33,395 bases of DNA from an uncultured Lachnospiraceae bacterium. Lineage in GTDB: Bacteria; Bacillota; Clostridia; Lachnospirales; Lachnospiraceae. Under the pieces are notes generated by a model, which worked only from the letters and a program-made list of their open reading frames with translations, made no database searches and was not told the DNA's origin. The translations under genes were made by a program, and so were the position numbers. The stretch is from the NCBI GenBank assembly GCA_900315735.1, contig ONAD01000023.1:1-33395 (forward strand), in the 5' to 3' direction. Every line of letters starts with the position of its first letter. Position 1 is the stretch's first letter. Below are positions 6,975 through 15,359 of this stretch, one piece after another.

Positions 6975-7825
6975 AATGGGAATGCTCCCGGAAGTACGCC
7001 GGCTACCATACCGGACAATACGTTAGTCCAGAGGATACGAAGTCCGATGACTGCTGCAAGATATACCAGTAAAGTCAGATATGCCATGCGGTCACGTTTC
7101 TGGTAATGAAGCGGTTTCATCTTGGTTCTGCCTTCCCCACCACGATAGCAACGGGCTTCCATTGCCATTGCCAGATCATTGGCACGGCGGAATGCAGATA
7201 CAAATAACGGCACCAGAAGCGGAACCATATTTTTGGCTTTCTGAATCAGATTTCCGCGTTCAAAATCTGCTCCTCTTGCCATCTGCGCCTTCATGATTTT
7301 ATCTGTCTCTTCAATCAGAATCGGAATAAAACGAAGTGCAATTGACATCATCATTGCAATTTCATGCACCGGTACTTTTACATATTTTAATGGAGACAAT
7401 GCTTTTTCCAGACCATCTGTCAGCTCGTTTGGCGTTGTGGTAAGCGTCATCAGTGAGGTTCCGATAATTAAAAAAATCAGACGAACCATCATAACAATGG
7501 CATTTTTCAATCCCTCATAAGTAATTGTAAAAATCCAGAAGGAAATGAGCTTTGTTCCCGGTGTCAAAAACAGGTTGAATACCGCCGCAAATAACATAAT
7601 CAGCACAATGGTTTTCAAGCCCTTGACCATATAGGAAAATGGCACCTTCGACAGCTTGATTAATACTGCCAGAAAGATTGCCGCCAGTATAAATGCCGGA
7701 AGTCCCTTAAATACAAACAGGGAAATAATATAAATCAGTGTTCCAAATAATTTTACCCTCGGATCCAGCTTATGAATGACTGAATCTGCCGGATAATATT
7801 GTCCTAATGTAATATCTCTTAACAT
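6971..7825 (-). CDS. ecfT: Energy-coupling factor transporter transmembrane protein EcfT
   Basis: Membrane scaffold of the group II ECF transporter, which couples the EcfA1/EcfA2 ATPases to interchangeable vitamin-binding S components. It is 284 aa with about five to six hydrophobic helices. The two cytoplasmic coupling motifs are present: ARGADF and the related ARCYRGG. No S component is encoded in this window, so the module serves S proteins encoded elsewhere. The start ATG 7825 lies inside the end of ecfA2 (7-bp overlap). Confidence 0.95.
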   Translation of the reverse strand: MLRDITLGQYYPADSVIHKLDPRVKLFGTLIYIISLFVFKGLPAFILAAIFLAVLIKLSKVPFSYMVKGLKTIVLIMLFAAVFNLFLTPGTKLISFWIFTITYEGLKNAIVMMVRLIFLIIGTSLMTLTTTPNELTDGLEKALSPLKYVKVPVHEIAMMMSIALRFIPILIEETDKIMKAQMARGADFERGNLIQKAKNMVPLLVPLFVSAFRRANDLAMAMEARCYRGGEGRTKMKPLHYQKRDRMAYLTLLVYLAAVIGLRILWTNVLSGMVAGVLPGAFPL

Positions 7826-8688
7826 ACTGTTCCATCCTGTCTCTTTGTTATCACACGCAGGATTTCATCCCGTGCCTCGTCTACTGTAGTTGCATCTGTG
7901 CTTACCGGGAAGCCTTCTTCCTTTAATTCATGCATCAGATAAGTTACCTGTGGTGCTGCAAGCCCGATTGCTTCCAGTTCTTTATAATGACGGAATACTT
8001 CCTTTGGAACATCATCAAACATCACCTGTCCCTGATTCATTACAATAATTCTGCCCACATATTTTGCCACATCTTCCATGCTGTGTGAAACAAGGATGAT
8101 GGTAATTCCACGCTCTTTATGCATTGCTGCAAGCAAATCTAAGATTTCATCACGGCCTTTCGGATCAAGTCCCGCTGTCGGCTCATCCAAAATCAGCACC
8201 TCCGGCCGCATGGCAAGCACACCTGCGATTGCAACACGCCTTTTTTGTCCACCGGATAAGTCAAAGGGTGACTGATAATATAATTCTTCCGGAAGTCCGA
8301 CGCTCCGCAGTGCTTCAAACGCCCGAAGCCCCGCTTCTTCCTTGGTCAGTCCCTGATTCTTCGGTCCAAAGGATACATCATCAAAAATGGTAGTTTCAAA
8401 AAGCTGATGCTCCGGATACTGAAAAACAAGTCCCACTTTACTACGCAGGGATTTCATATCAAAATCCTCTTCGTAAATATCCTGTCCATTATAATAAATA
8501 CCGCCGCTGGTAGCTTTTACCAATCCGTTCAAATGCTGAATCAGAGTGGATTTTCCGGAACCGGTATGTCCGATGATACCGATAAATTCACCATCTTCTA
8601 TTTTCAGATTAACATCCTTTAAGGCATGTATCTCATAGGCAGTGCCTGAGCTGTAAACATAATTTAATTCATTTATTAGGATTGACAT
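7819..8688 (-). CDS. ecfA2: ECF transporter ATP-binding protein EcfA2
   Basis: One of the two ABC ATPases driving the ECF vitamin transporter, 289 aa. Walker [10 protein letters not shown] at 40-48, Q-loop FQYPEHQLF, signature LSGGQ at 144-148 and Walker [12 protein letters not shown] ending at 175 are all intact. The position (second ATPase, directly before ecfT) and the [10 protein letters not shown]-loop fit EcfA2. It overlaps ecfA1 by 13 bp and ecfT by 7 bp, indicating coupled translation and fixed stoichiometry. Confidence 0.95.
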   Translation of the reverse strand: MSILINELNYVYSSGTAYEIHALKDVNLKIEDGEFIGIIGHTGSGKSTLIQHLNGLVKATSGGIYYNGQDIYEEDFDMKSLRSKVGLVFQYPEHQLFETTIFDDVSFGPKNQGLTKEEAGLRAFEALRSVGLPEELYYQSPFDLSGGQKRRVAIAGVLAMRPEVLILDEPTAGLDPKGRDEILDLLAAMHKERGITIILVSHSMEDVAKYVGRIIVMNQGQVMFDDVPKEVFRHYKELEAIGLAAPQVTYLMHELKEEGFPVSTDATTVDEARDEILRVITKRQDGTVC

Positions 8689-9533
8689 AGCTTTTCCAAC
8701 GCCTCCGTCAGTTCTTCTCTGGTCAGGATTCCATCCGGTATATCCAGTCCTGCCTTCTTAAGTTCATATGCTAATAGTGTAATCTGCGGCACATCCAGAC
8801 GATATTCCTTCAATCGTTCCACCTGCGAAAAAATGCTGCGTGGAGTTCCCTGCATAACCACTTTTCCGGCATCCATAACATAGACATGGTCTGCCTCTAC
8901 GACTTCTTCCATATAATGTGTAATCAGAATGATGGTAACACCTTTTTCCCGGTTCAATGCATGAACAGCTTCCAATACTTCTTTTCTTCCTACTGGGTCA
9001 AGCATGGCTGTCGGCTCGTCTAAGACAATACATTCCGGCTGCATTGCCATTACTCCGGCAATTGCCACACGCTGCTTCTGTCCGCCGGATAATTTATTCG
9101 GCGAATGCTCTCTGTATTTTAACATGCCAACTGCTTTTAAGCTTTCTTCCACACGCTGCCAGATTTCATCTGTCGGCACGCCCATATTTTCCGGGCCAAA
9201 TCCTACATCCTCCTCTACCACGCTTGCGATAATCTGATTGTCCGGATTCTGGAATACCATTCCGGCGCGCTGTCTGATATCCCAGATATTTTTCTCATCT
9301 GTGGTATCAAATCCATCTACCCAGAGGCTTCCCTCTGTCGGCTCTAAAATTGCATTGATATGCTTGGCAAGGGTGGATTTTCCGGAACCGTTGTGTCCCA
9401 ATACTGCGATAAAATCACCTTTTTTTACATCAAGGCTTACTTTATCAAGGGCGGTCTGGATGGACTCCACATTGCCTTCTTCATCACGTCTTATATATTC
9501 ATGTACCAAATCTTTTGCTTTGATGATGCCCAT
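8676..9533 (-). CDS. ecfA1: ECF transporter ATP-binding protein EcfA1
   Basis: Partner ATPase of EcfA2, 285 aa, with Walker [10 protein letters not shown] at 46-54, Q-loop FQNPDNQI, signature LSGGQ at 148-152 and DEPTAMLD at 172-179. The start ATG 9533 has AAAGG upstream and follows the trmL stop by 11 bp. In many Firmicutes this gene follows rplQ at the end of the large ribosomal protein cluster; here trmL takes that place. Confidence 0.95.
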   Translation of the reverse strand: MGIIKAKDLVHEYIRRDEEGNVESIQTALDKVSLDVKKGDFIAVLGHNGSGKSTLAKHINAILEPTEGSLWVDGFDTTDEKNIWDIRQRAGMVFQNPDNQIIASVVEEDVGFGPENMGVPTDEIWQRVEESLKAVGMLKYREHSPNKLSGGQKQRVAIAGVMAMQPECIVLDEPTAMLDPVGRKEVLEAVHALNREKGVTIILITHYMEEVVEADHVYVMDAGKVVMQGTPRSIFSQVERLKEYRLDVPQITLLAYELKKAGLDIPDGILTREELTEALEKLCQS

Positions 9534-9544
9534 AATTTACCTTT

Positions 9545-10042
9545 CTACCAATGTAATCTGTGCAGTTCACCCGCCAGCCGCATATGGTCAAAATTGTTCT
9601 GGCGCAGTGCTTCGTATAATACAATTGCTGCTGAATTGGATAAGTTTAAGGAACGGGTATCTCCAATCATCGGAATCCGGATACACTCATCCGGATGCTG
9701 TATCAGAATTTCTTCCGGAATACCCGCACTTTCCTTTCCGAACATAATATAACAGTCCGGCTCATAATTTACTTCTGTATAAACATGGCGTCCTTTGGTG
9801 GTTGCCATATAAATCTTTGCGCCCGGATTTTTCTCTAAGAAGTCCTCATAATTGATATAACGTGTTACATCAAGCTGATCCCAGTAATCCATTCCTGCCC
9901 GCTTGATTGCTTTCTCCGTCAGATGAAAGCCCAGCGGCTCAATCAGATGCAGTCTGGTTCCGGTTGCCACACAGGTTCTTCCGATATTTCCGGTATTATA
10001 AGGAATCTCCGGCTCATAAAGTACGATATTAAGCTTCGCCAT
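9545..10042 (-). CDS. trmL: tRNA (cytidine/uridine-2'-O-)-methyltransferase TrmL
   Basis: SPOUT-class methyltransferase that 2'-O-methylates the wobble base (position 34) of certain leucine tRNAs. At 165 aa it has the usual length, with the knot-forming motifs NTGNIGRTC near the N terminus, FGKESAGIP, IPM and SLNLSNSAAIVLYE near the C terminus. Start ATG 10042 has GAGG 8 nt upstream and overlaps the aminotransferase end by 14 bp. Confidence 0.95.
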   Translation of the reverse strand: MAKLNIVLYEPEIPYNTGNIGRTCVATGTRLHLIEPLGFHLTEKAIKRAGMDYWDQLDVTRYINYEDFLEKNPGAKIYMATTKGRHVYTEVNYEPDCYIMFGKESAGIPEEILIQHPDECIRIPMIGDTRSLNLSNSAAIVLYEALRQNNFDHMRLAGELHRLHW

Positions 10043-11210
10043 TGTTCTTGCCTCGCAATCCTGTTATGTAACGTTCCATACGGTCTAATGCTTCTTTCAG
10101 ATTATCCAGAGAATAAGCATAGGAAATACGGATAAATCCTTCTCCGCAGTCACCAAATGCAGTTCCCGGAACAACAGCTACCTTCTCTGTCTTTAAGAGG
10201 TTGGTGGCAAATTCTTCTGAAGTCATGCCGAATTCTTTGATGCATGGGAAACAGTAAAATGCGCCATACGGTTCGAAACACTCCAAGCCCATTTCTTCAA
10301 AACGGTGCATCAGATATCTTCTTCTGCCATTATATTCTTCCCGCATTCTCTGGACATCTTCATCCCCTGCCCGGAGTGCATCCACTGCTGCATACTGTGA
10401 TGTAGTCGGTGCACACATAATTGCATACTGATGAATCTTTAACATCTGATCTAAGATGATTCTCGGTCCGCAGGCATAGCCTAAACGCCATCCGGTCATC
10501 GCATGGGATTTGGAAAATCCATTAATAACAATGGTACGCTCTTTCATGCCCGGAAGGGAAGCGATAGAAATATGTTTCTCGGTATAAGTCAGTGCAGAAT
10601 AAATCTCGTCACTGATAACAAAGAGGTCATGTTTCTTTACTACCTCTGCTACTGCTTCCAAATCCTTTTTCTCCATGATTGCTCCGGTCGGATTATTTGG
10701 GAAAGGCATAACAAGAAGCTTGGTCTTTGGTGTAATTGCCGCTTCTAATTCTTCTGCAGTCAGACGGAAATCATTTTCTGCCTTAAGATTAATCGGTACC
10801 GGCACACCATTGGCAAGTACGGCACACGGCAGATAAGATACATAACTTGGCATCGGGATTAATACTTCATCGCCCGGATCAAGCATGGCACGCATGGCAA
10901 TATCGATTGCCTCGCTTCCACCTACGGTTACTACGATTTCATGCTGATAATCATACTGCAAGTCATAATTACGGAATAAATATTTTGCAATTTCTATTTT
11001 TAATTCTTTTAATCCGGCATTGGAAGTATAGAAAGTCCGTCCTTTCTCTAAGGAATAAATTCCCTCATCCCGGATATGCCATGGAGTATCGAAATCCGGC
11101 TCACCTACTCCTAAGGAAATAGCATCTTCCATCTCATTTACAATATCAAAAAATTTCCGGATTCCAGATGGCTGTATCGTTACAATTGTTTTTGATAATG
11201 GATTTCTCAT
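10029..11210 (-). CDS. Class I/II pyridoxal-phosphate aminotransferase
   Basis: Fold type I aminotransferase of the aspartate/aromatic group, 393 aa. The PLP lysine is Lys234 in GFSKSHAMTGWRLGY; FPNNPTG and SDEIY, which hold the cofactor ring, are also present. The substrate cannot be read from the sequence; similar proteins are annotated as aspartate, aromatic or PatA-like transaminases. Its ATG overlaps the stop of the Lrp-type regulator by 4 bp, so enzyme and regulator are made together, and the regulator may sense the amino acid involved. Confidence 0.92.
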   Translation of the reverse strand: MRNPLSKTIVTIQPSGIRKFFDIVNEMEDAISLGVGEPDFDTPWHIRDEGIYSLEKGRTFYTSNAGLKELKIEIAKYLFRNYDLQYDYQHEIVVTVGGSEAIDIAMRAMLDPGDEVLIPMPSYVSYLPCAVLANGVPVPINLKAENDFRLTAEELEAAITPKTKLLVMPFPNNPTGAIMEKKDLEAVAEVVKKHDLFVISDEIYSALTYTEKHISIASLPGMKERTIVINGFSKSHAMTGWRLGYACGPRIILDQMLKIHQYAIMCAPTTSQYAAVDALRAGDEDVQRMREEYNGRRRYLMHRFEEMGLECFEPYGAFYCFPCIKEFGMTSEEFATNLLKTEKVAVVPGTAFGDCGEGFIRISYAYSLDNLKEALDRMERYITGLRGKNNGEA

Positions 11211-11689
11211 GGTATCATCTGTATCCTTTCATCTTTTGATTTTGCTGCCATAATGGTTCCGTGGTCTTTGTATTTCTTTAAGATAAAGTTGGTCTGTGTG
11301 CTTAATACGGAATCCAGTGCAGAAAGCTTCTCAGATACGAACTGGGATACTTCACGCAAGCTCTTTCCCTCGATGGTTACTAAAAGGTCAAAGCTTCCGG
11401 AAATCAGATATACGGAATTTACTTCCGGATAATTATAAATACGCTCTGCTACTTTATCAAATCCCATACCACGCTGCGGAGTAACACGTACTTCGATTAA
11501 TGCGGATACTTTTTCCACACCGGCTTTATCCCAGTTAATTAAGGTATGATAGCCACAGATGATATTTTCTTTCTCCATTGCTTCTAATTCATTCATAACG
11601 GCTGCTTCTTCTACGCCTAATACAACAGCCAGCTCTTTTAAATCAATTCTGCTGTTCTTCTCTATAAAGGTTAAAATCTTCTCTCTCAT
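11207..11689 (-). CDS. Lrp/AsnC-family transcriptional regulator
   Basis: A 160-aa feast/famine regulator with an N-terminal winged helix (about residues 1-55) and a C-terminal RAM (ligand-binding) domain, including the typical stretch VNSVYLISGSFDLLVTIEGK. GGAGG lies 9 nt before ATG 11689. Its stop overlaps the aminotransferase start (ATGA), and such pairs usually mean that the regulator controls its own operon in response to an amino acid. The ligand is unknown. Confidence 0.92.
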   Translation of the reverse strand: MREKILTFIEKNSRIDLKELAVVLGVEEAAVMNELEAMEKENIICGYHTLINWDKAGVEKVSALIEVRVTPQRGMGFDKVAERIYNYPEVNSVYLISGSFDLLVTIEGKSLREVSQFVSEKLSALDSVLSTQTNFILKKYKDHGTIMAAKSKDERIQMIP

Positions 11690-11721
11690 GCTTCAATTTC
11701 CTCCAATTGATTTCTGATTTA

Positions 11722-12708
11722 CTACTGAATTACTTTATATAATTCGTCCGTCTTCGGTGGTTCTAAAAATCTGCGCTCGTCTTCATTGATAAGCACACGG
11801 TCATTTCCAGCGGTTGCTTTTCCGATTACCGTTGCTTCAATGCCATTTTCCTTCAATCTTCTGATTAGTTCATTTCCATCTGCTGCTGCCATCAGCATGC
11901 AGCCGCTGGATATCAGTTCATAAGGATTGATGTGGAAAAACTCACAGACTTCTACTGTCTCCTGCCGAAGCGGAATCTTCTTTAAGTCGATTTCCAGTCC
12001 GACGCCGGATGCTTCTGCCATCTCCCAGAGTGCTCCGAATATACCGCCCTCTGTTACATCATGCATTGCTCCCACGCCAGACTTCACGGCGGTGGCGGCC
12101 TCCGGCATTACAGATAAATACCGGTCAAGTGCCTGTGCCTGTTCTACAAAATGCCTGGAAAAATGAGTACAGAGTTCTTCTTCCTTTTCATGGGCAATAA
12201 TAGCTGTTCCCTCTAAGCCAATCCACTTAGTGGCAATGATGTCCATGCCCGGTTTTGCTCCTCCGGTAGAAATGAGTCCGTTCTTCTTTACCTTCCCTAC
12301 ACCGCATACAGTAACCAGTGGCTGATTTACCACCCTGGTAATCTCGGTATGTCCGCCCATAATCTGAACGGACACCGCCGCGGCAGCCTCTTCCAGCTCC
12401 TGCATCAGTTGTTTCAAAAGGCTTTCTTCCGTATGCTCCGGCAGCAATATGGTTAACATAACGCCAATCGGCTCTGCACCGGCACTTGCCAGGTCATTGG
12501 TAGTAATGAGAATTGCCAGCTTTCCGATTTCATGGACTGTTCCTGTAATCGGATCCGTAGACATTACAAACATCTCATCCGGGGCAAGGGTAAGGGCAGC
12601 GCAGTCTTCTCCCACGCCTGCACCTAATACAACTTCCTCTCTCTTCGTATGCAATTGTTTGATTACGGAGCGTTTTAACACGCTTTCCGGCACTTTTCCT
12701 ATCTTCAT
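11722..12708 (-). CDS. AIR synthase-related protein (HypE/ThiL-like fold)
   Basis: ATP-binding protein of the PurM/HypE/SelD superfamily, 328 aa. Visible family features are GVGEDCAAL and STDPITG (metal/ATP loop), NDLASAGAEPIGV and the C-terminal-domain block DVTEGGIFGALWEMAE. True HypE needs a C-terminal cysteine for carbamoyl transfer; this protein ends in LYKVIQ with no such cysteine, and no hyp genes are nearby, so hydrogenase maturation is unlikely. It resembles ThiL/HypE-like proteins of unknown substrate found in many Clostridia. It stops 32 bp before the Lrp regulator and is probably first in the string running to truA. The ribosome site (AAGAAG) is weak. Confidence 0.85.
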   Translation of the reverse strand: MKIGKVPESVLKRSVIKQLHTKREEVVLGAGVGEDCAALTLAPDEMFVMSTDPITGTVHEIGKLAILITTNDLASAGAEPIGVMLTILLPEHTEESLLKQLMQELEEAAAAVSVQIMGGHTEITRVVNQPLVTVCGVGKVKKNGLISTGGAKPGMDIIATKWIGLEGTAIIAHEKEEELCTHFSRHFVEQAQALDRYLSVMPEAATAVKSGVGAMHDVTEGGIFGALWEMAEASGVGLEIDLKKIPLRQETVEVCEFFHINPYELISSGCMLMAAADGNELIRRLKENGIEATVIGKATAGNDRVLINEDERRFLEPPKTDELYKVIQ

Positions 12709-12735
12709 AGATTCTTCTTCCCATTTTTACAGCAT

Positions 12736-12763
12736 AAGGCTGTCTCATAGCCGAGGCAGCCTT
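12736..12763. terminator. Stem-loop between vanW-like gene and AIR synthase gene
   Basis: AAGGCTG/CAGCCTT arms with inner CTC/GAG pairs form a stem of about 10 bp with one mismatch and a 6-nt loop. It sits 56 bp past the VanW-family stop codon. No good T-run follows on the minus strand, so it may attenuate rather than fully stop transcription. Confidence 0.45.
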
Positions 12764-12819
12764 TCTTGCTTCTTATTCGTTTTTCTAAATGGTTCTCTTA
12801 CGAGCCATCTTTCACCCTT

Positions 12820-14415
12820 TTACTGGGCGGCTGCAGTTCCATCTCCGGTTCCTGCATCCGGTGTTGCCGGTGTCTCCGGAGTTGTTGTACCTGCATCATC
12901 AGCCGGTGGCTCTACTCCGCCGGAGGCAGCCTGCTGTTGCTGCTGTGCTGCTGCTTCTGCCGCTCTTGCTGCTACTGCATCTGAGCACCAGGTTGCTGCT
13001 GCAGAACGGATGACTGCTTCATCCTGTGTTGCAATTGCTGCATTCATTGCTCCAATTGCTTCTTTATTATCAGAGCTCATACCTACGGAAATAATTCTAG
13101 GTGTTGCTTTATATTTACTGGTATTAAATACCTCTCTGCTTTCTTCTACGCCATCTACCGTAACAATCTTCCAGAGTTTTGCGGATTTACCGATATGTGC
13201 TTTCTGAACGGTTACTGTTCCAATCGGGTCTGCAGTCGTCTGTACCTGAATGGTCGGCTCTTCTTCGCTGACTGTTTCGCTGACAAAGCTTACCTGACGA
13301 TTTGCAGGTCTTGTCTCCTGTCCGAAAATATTGAAATATACAATACCGCCACTGCAGTATCCTTCGATATAAATCGGAGCATCCTGATTATTCTTAAATT
13401 TCAAATCCTTTAAATTGCTGGCAATCGCAGCATCCATAGATGGCTGTACATAAGTTACCAGCATGGAATGTGCATAACGCTCGGTAATATCCAGTTCTGC
13501 ACGGATAACTGCATTATAAAGTGTTGTGGAAACCTGGCATACACCACCACCGTAAGATTCTACGGTTGTACCATTCTCATATGCACCTGCCAGTTCGTAT
13601 CCGCCGGAAGCATCCAGTGGTGCGATTGCATCATATACGGAAAATTCCTCTCCCGGATAAAGTACGGTTCCATTGATTTTGCTTACTGCATTCTTTACAT
13701 TTGCCACACGTCCGGCAGAAGAATCACTGAAGTCTGTGGAAAATGCACCCAGTAAATCTTTTACCTTAGAAAGTTCTTCTGCTGTTCCTTCCGGTTCTAC
13801 CACATTTGCTACAAGACCAATGGTGGCGTCTCCGCCCTTCCACTCTTCGGTAAAATATTTCTGTAAACTCTCTACAGAAGCATCCTCGTCTACTTCGATA
13901 CCTTCCTGACCGTCGATGATTTTAAACTCACCATCTTCGCGGGTAAGACCGTTGTTGACAGCTTCCTGGTTCAGCTCCTTGGCATGGTTTTCCAGAAAAC
14001 TTTTGGTAGTATCGGTATCTACCGTATATATAATATCAAATACTTTATTTTCCTTTTCCAGATCCTTCTTTGCTTTGTATCGCTCCAAAAGATTTCCCGT
14101 ACGGGTATAATTCATTGCTTCTTTTACAATGTCTTTGTTGCTCCAGCTCAGCCCCAGATCAGATGGGCTTGCCTTTACGCTGTTTTCTGCTGCGGACAGT
14201 TCAAAGGTTGCATCCTCATAAGCGGATACTGCTGCTTCTACGGCTGCCTCTGCATCTGCTTCATTCATTCCGCCTACAGACACATCCCCAATATATACGT
14301 TCTGTGGAATCACATCTGCATTTTCATCTGCTTTCACAATTGCGGTTGCTGATACGCCCGCTGCTACTGCAAGTACCAGTCCCAGAATTGGAAGCACCAA
14401 TTTTATTTTTTTCAT
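12820..14415 (-). CDS. Exported VanW-family protein with PG-binding and G5-like domains
   Basis: A 531-aa surface protein. Residues 1-30 form a signal peptide or N-terminal anchor (KKIKL then a hydrophobic run). Residues about 45-250 match the putative peptidoglycan-binding repeat region that commonly precedes VanW domains. The VanW domain follows (about 255-380), with the signature NGTTVESYGGGVCQVSTTLY. A G5-like segment ends YKATPRIISVG (near 440). The tail is low-complexity, rich in Ala, Gln, Thr and Pro. VanW proteins are cell-envelope proteins of unclear biochemical role, and the name does not imply vancomycin resistance: no vanH/A/X genes are present. It has its own promoter (14502-14529) and appears monocistronic. 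Confidence 0.9.
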   Translation of the reverse strand: MKKIKLVLPILGLVLAVAAGVSATAIVKADENADVIPQNVYIGDVSVGGMNEADAEAAVEAAVSAYEDATFELSAAENSVKASPSDLGLSWSNKDIVKEAMNYTRTGNLLERYKAKKDLEKENKVFDIIYTVDTDTTKSFLENHAKELNQEAVNNGLTREDGEFKIIDGQEGIEVDEDASVESLQKYFTEEWKGGDATIGLVANVVEPEGTAEELSKVKDLLGAFSTDFSDSSAGRVANVKNAVSKINGTVLYPGEEFSVYDAIAPLDASGGYELAGAYENGTTVESYGGGVCQVSTTLYNAVIRAELDITERYAHSMLVTYVQPSMDAAIASNLKDLKFKNNQDAPIYIEGYCSGGIVYFNIFGQETRPANRQVSFVSETVSEEEPTIQVQTTADPIGTVTVQKAHIGKSAKLWKIVTVDGVEESREVFNTSKYKATPRIISVGMSSDNKEAIGAMNAAIATQDEAVIRSAAATWCSDAVAARAAEAAAQQQQQAASGGVEPPADDAGTTTPETPATPDAGTGDGTAAAQ

Positions 14416-14501
14416 ATTCTTCCTCTCAATCTCTTAAACCCTCAAGACATATTAAAGCTTTTTATTCACCAGATTACACTGTGAAAGTTTTGCTAACACT
14501 C

Positions 14502-14529
14502 ATTTTATCATATAACGTTGCATTTTCAA
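14502..14529 (-). promoter_or_regulatory. Promoter of the VanW-family gene
   Basis: TTGAAA (14524-14529), a 16-nt spacer and TAAAAT (14502-14507) on the minus strand, about 85 bp before the ATG. Confidence 0.55.
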
Positions 14530-14550
14530 GCGTCATAACTACTAATATAT

Positions 14551-14579
14551 TTGACAGAAATACGCGATTTCTGTATATT
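14551..14579 (+). promoter_or_regulatory. Promoter with a palindrome filling its spacer
   Basis: TTGACA (14551-14556), a 17-nt spacer and TATATT (14574-14579) on the plus strand. The perfect inverted repeat CAGAAAT-acgcg-ATTTCTG (14555-14573) fills the spacer, so a bound repressor would block the promoter. The transcript would run antisense through the 35-aa gene before reaching the plus-strand gene at 14766. Confidence 0.6.
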
Positions 14580-14605
14580 ATGACATGATGAATGCATAAA
14601 TAATC

Positions 14606-14713
14606 CTATGAAAAAATGTTGATGCAAAGAGATAATACCATTGCAGCTACAAGAATAATTGCGATAAATCCCGCGAAATATTTTTTCCCTTTGGAATTGT
14701 TAAAATTAATCAT
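14606..14713 (-). CDS. 35-residue single-pass membrane peptide
   Basis: A very short gene with clear coding features: GAGGT (14721-14725) 7 nt before ATG, then 35 codons to TAG. The peptide begins MINFNNSKGKKYF, a short basic head, and continues with an uninterrupted hydrophobic stretch (about residues 13-34, ending CINIFS), so it should insert once in the membrane. I do not recognise it. The gene is divergent from, and its upstream region shared with, the gene at 14766; a weak promoter TTGCTC-N18-TATAAA (14733-14762) overlaps that gene's ribosome site. It could be a stress or regulatory peptide, or a type I toxin-like peptide; nothing in the sequence decides. Confidence 0.6.
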   Translation of the reverse strand: MINFNNSKGKKYFAGFIAIILVAAMVLSLCINIFS

Positions 14714-14765
14714 TTCATTCACCTCATATTATTTTATACTACTATACTTTCGAAAGGAGCAAACT

Positions 14766-15359
14766 ATGTTTCCTATCATACTCATATGTGTTATCATTTT
14801 TGTTATTTTTCTGAATTCCAGAAAGCGTCAGATTACCAAACAGGAACAGGAGATTACCGAGCAGTTCTGGGCTCGTGAAAATAAAGCCAACGCCACCCGC
14901 CGCCGCAGTCTTGATGCCCTTCCCTATATTACCATTCCGGAAGAACTGCTGATTCCACCGGCACAGGCATCCGAAGATGTCCTCGCCTTTTATGAAACGC
15001 TCCGTCAGCTGTCCGATAAAAAAATCGTAAACCTGAACGGCAAAACCAACACCGATTTAAAATTAGCTTACGGTGCCGCCAATCTTGCTGCACTGACTGA
15101 ATATGATGAAAATTATAATACTTTAATCTGCACCATTGCAAAGCTTGGTAAACTGCTCTGCGAACAGTCCGAAACGAAAGCCGCCATCGACATTCTGCTC
15201 TTTGGCATCCGCTGTGGCAGTGATATTACGGACAATTATATGCTGTTAGTTCCTCTTTTAAAAGAATCGAATGACAGCGGTGCACTGACCGAAGTATATC
15301 AGAAGCTTGCCACCCTGCCGGAAGATTCCAGAAAACGTATCAAAGAAAAGCTTTCTTAA
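14766..15359 (+). CDS. Membrane-anchored helical protein of unknown function
   Basis: A 197-aa protein. Residues 1-16 (FPIILICVIIFVIFL) form one N-terminal membrane segment followed by a basic RKRQ stop, placing the rest in the cytoplasm. The remainder is all-helical and resembles a small TPR-like repeat domain (LAYGAANLAALTEYDENYNTLI..., ending in KLATLPEDSRKRIKEKLS). AAAGGAG lies 6 nt before ATG 14766; longer in-frame starts upstream lack ribosome sites and overlap the antisense small gene. Its stop shares the TTAA sequence with the stop of the convergent exonuclease gene. No function can be assigned. Confidence 0.8.
   Translation: MFPIILICVIIFVIFLNSRKRQITKQEQEITEQFWARENKANATRRRSLDALPYITIPEELLIPPAQASEDVLAFYETLRQLSDKKIVNLNGKTNTDLKLAYGAANLAALTEYDENYNTLICTIAKLGKLLCEQSETKAAIDILLFGIRCGSDITDNYMLLVPLLKESNDSGALTEVYQKLATLPEDSRKRIKEKLS

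Noticed and set aside
12449..13207. 252-codon plus-strand open frame
   Set aside because: It is antisense to the VanW-family and AIR synthase-like genes, has no ribosome site, and is Ser/Ala/Cys-rich from the complement of the low-complexity tail.
12820..14415. Vancomycin resistance locus
   Set aside because: Only a VanW-family envelope protein is present; no vanH, vanA/B ligase, vanX, or VanS/VanR genes.
14070..14588. 172-codon plus-strand open frame
   Set aside because: It lies antisense to the start of the VanW-family gene and its promoter; no ribosome site and no recognisable family.
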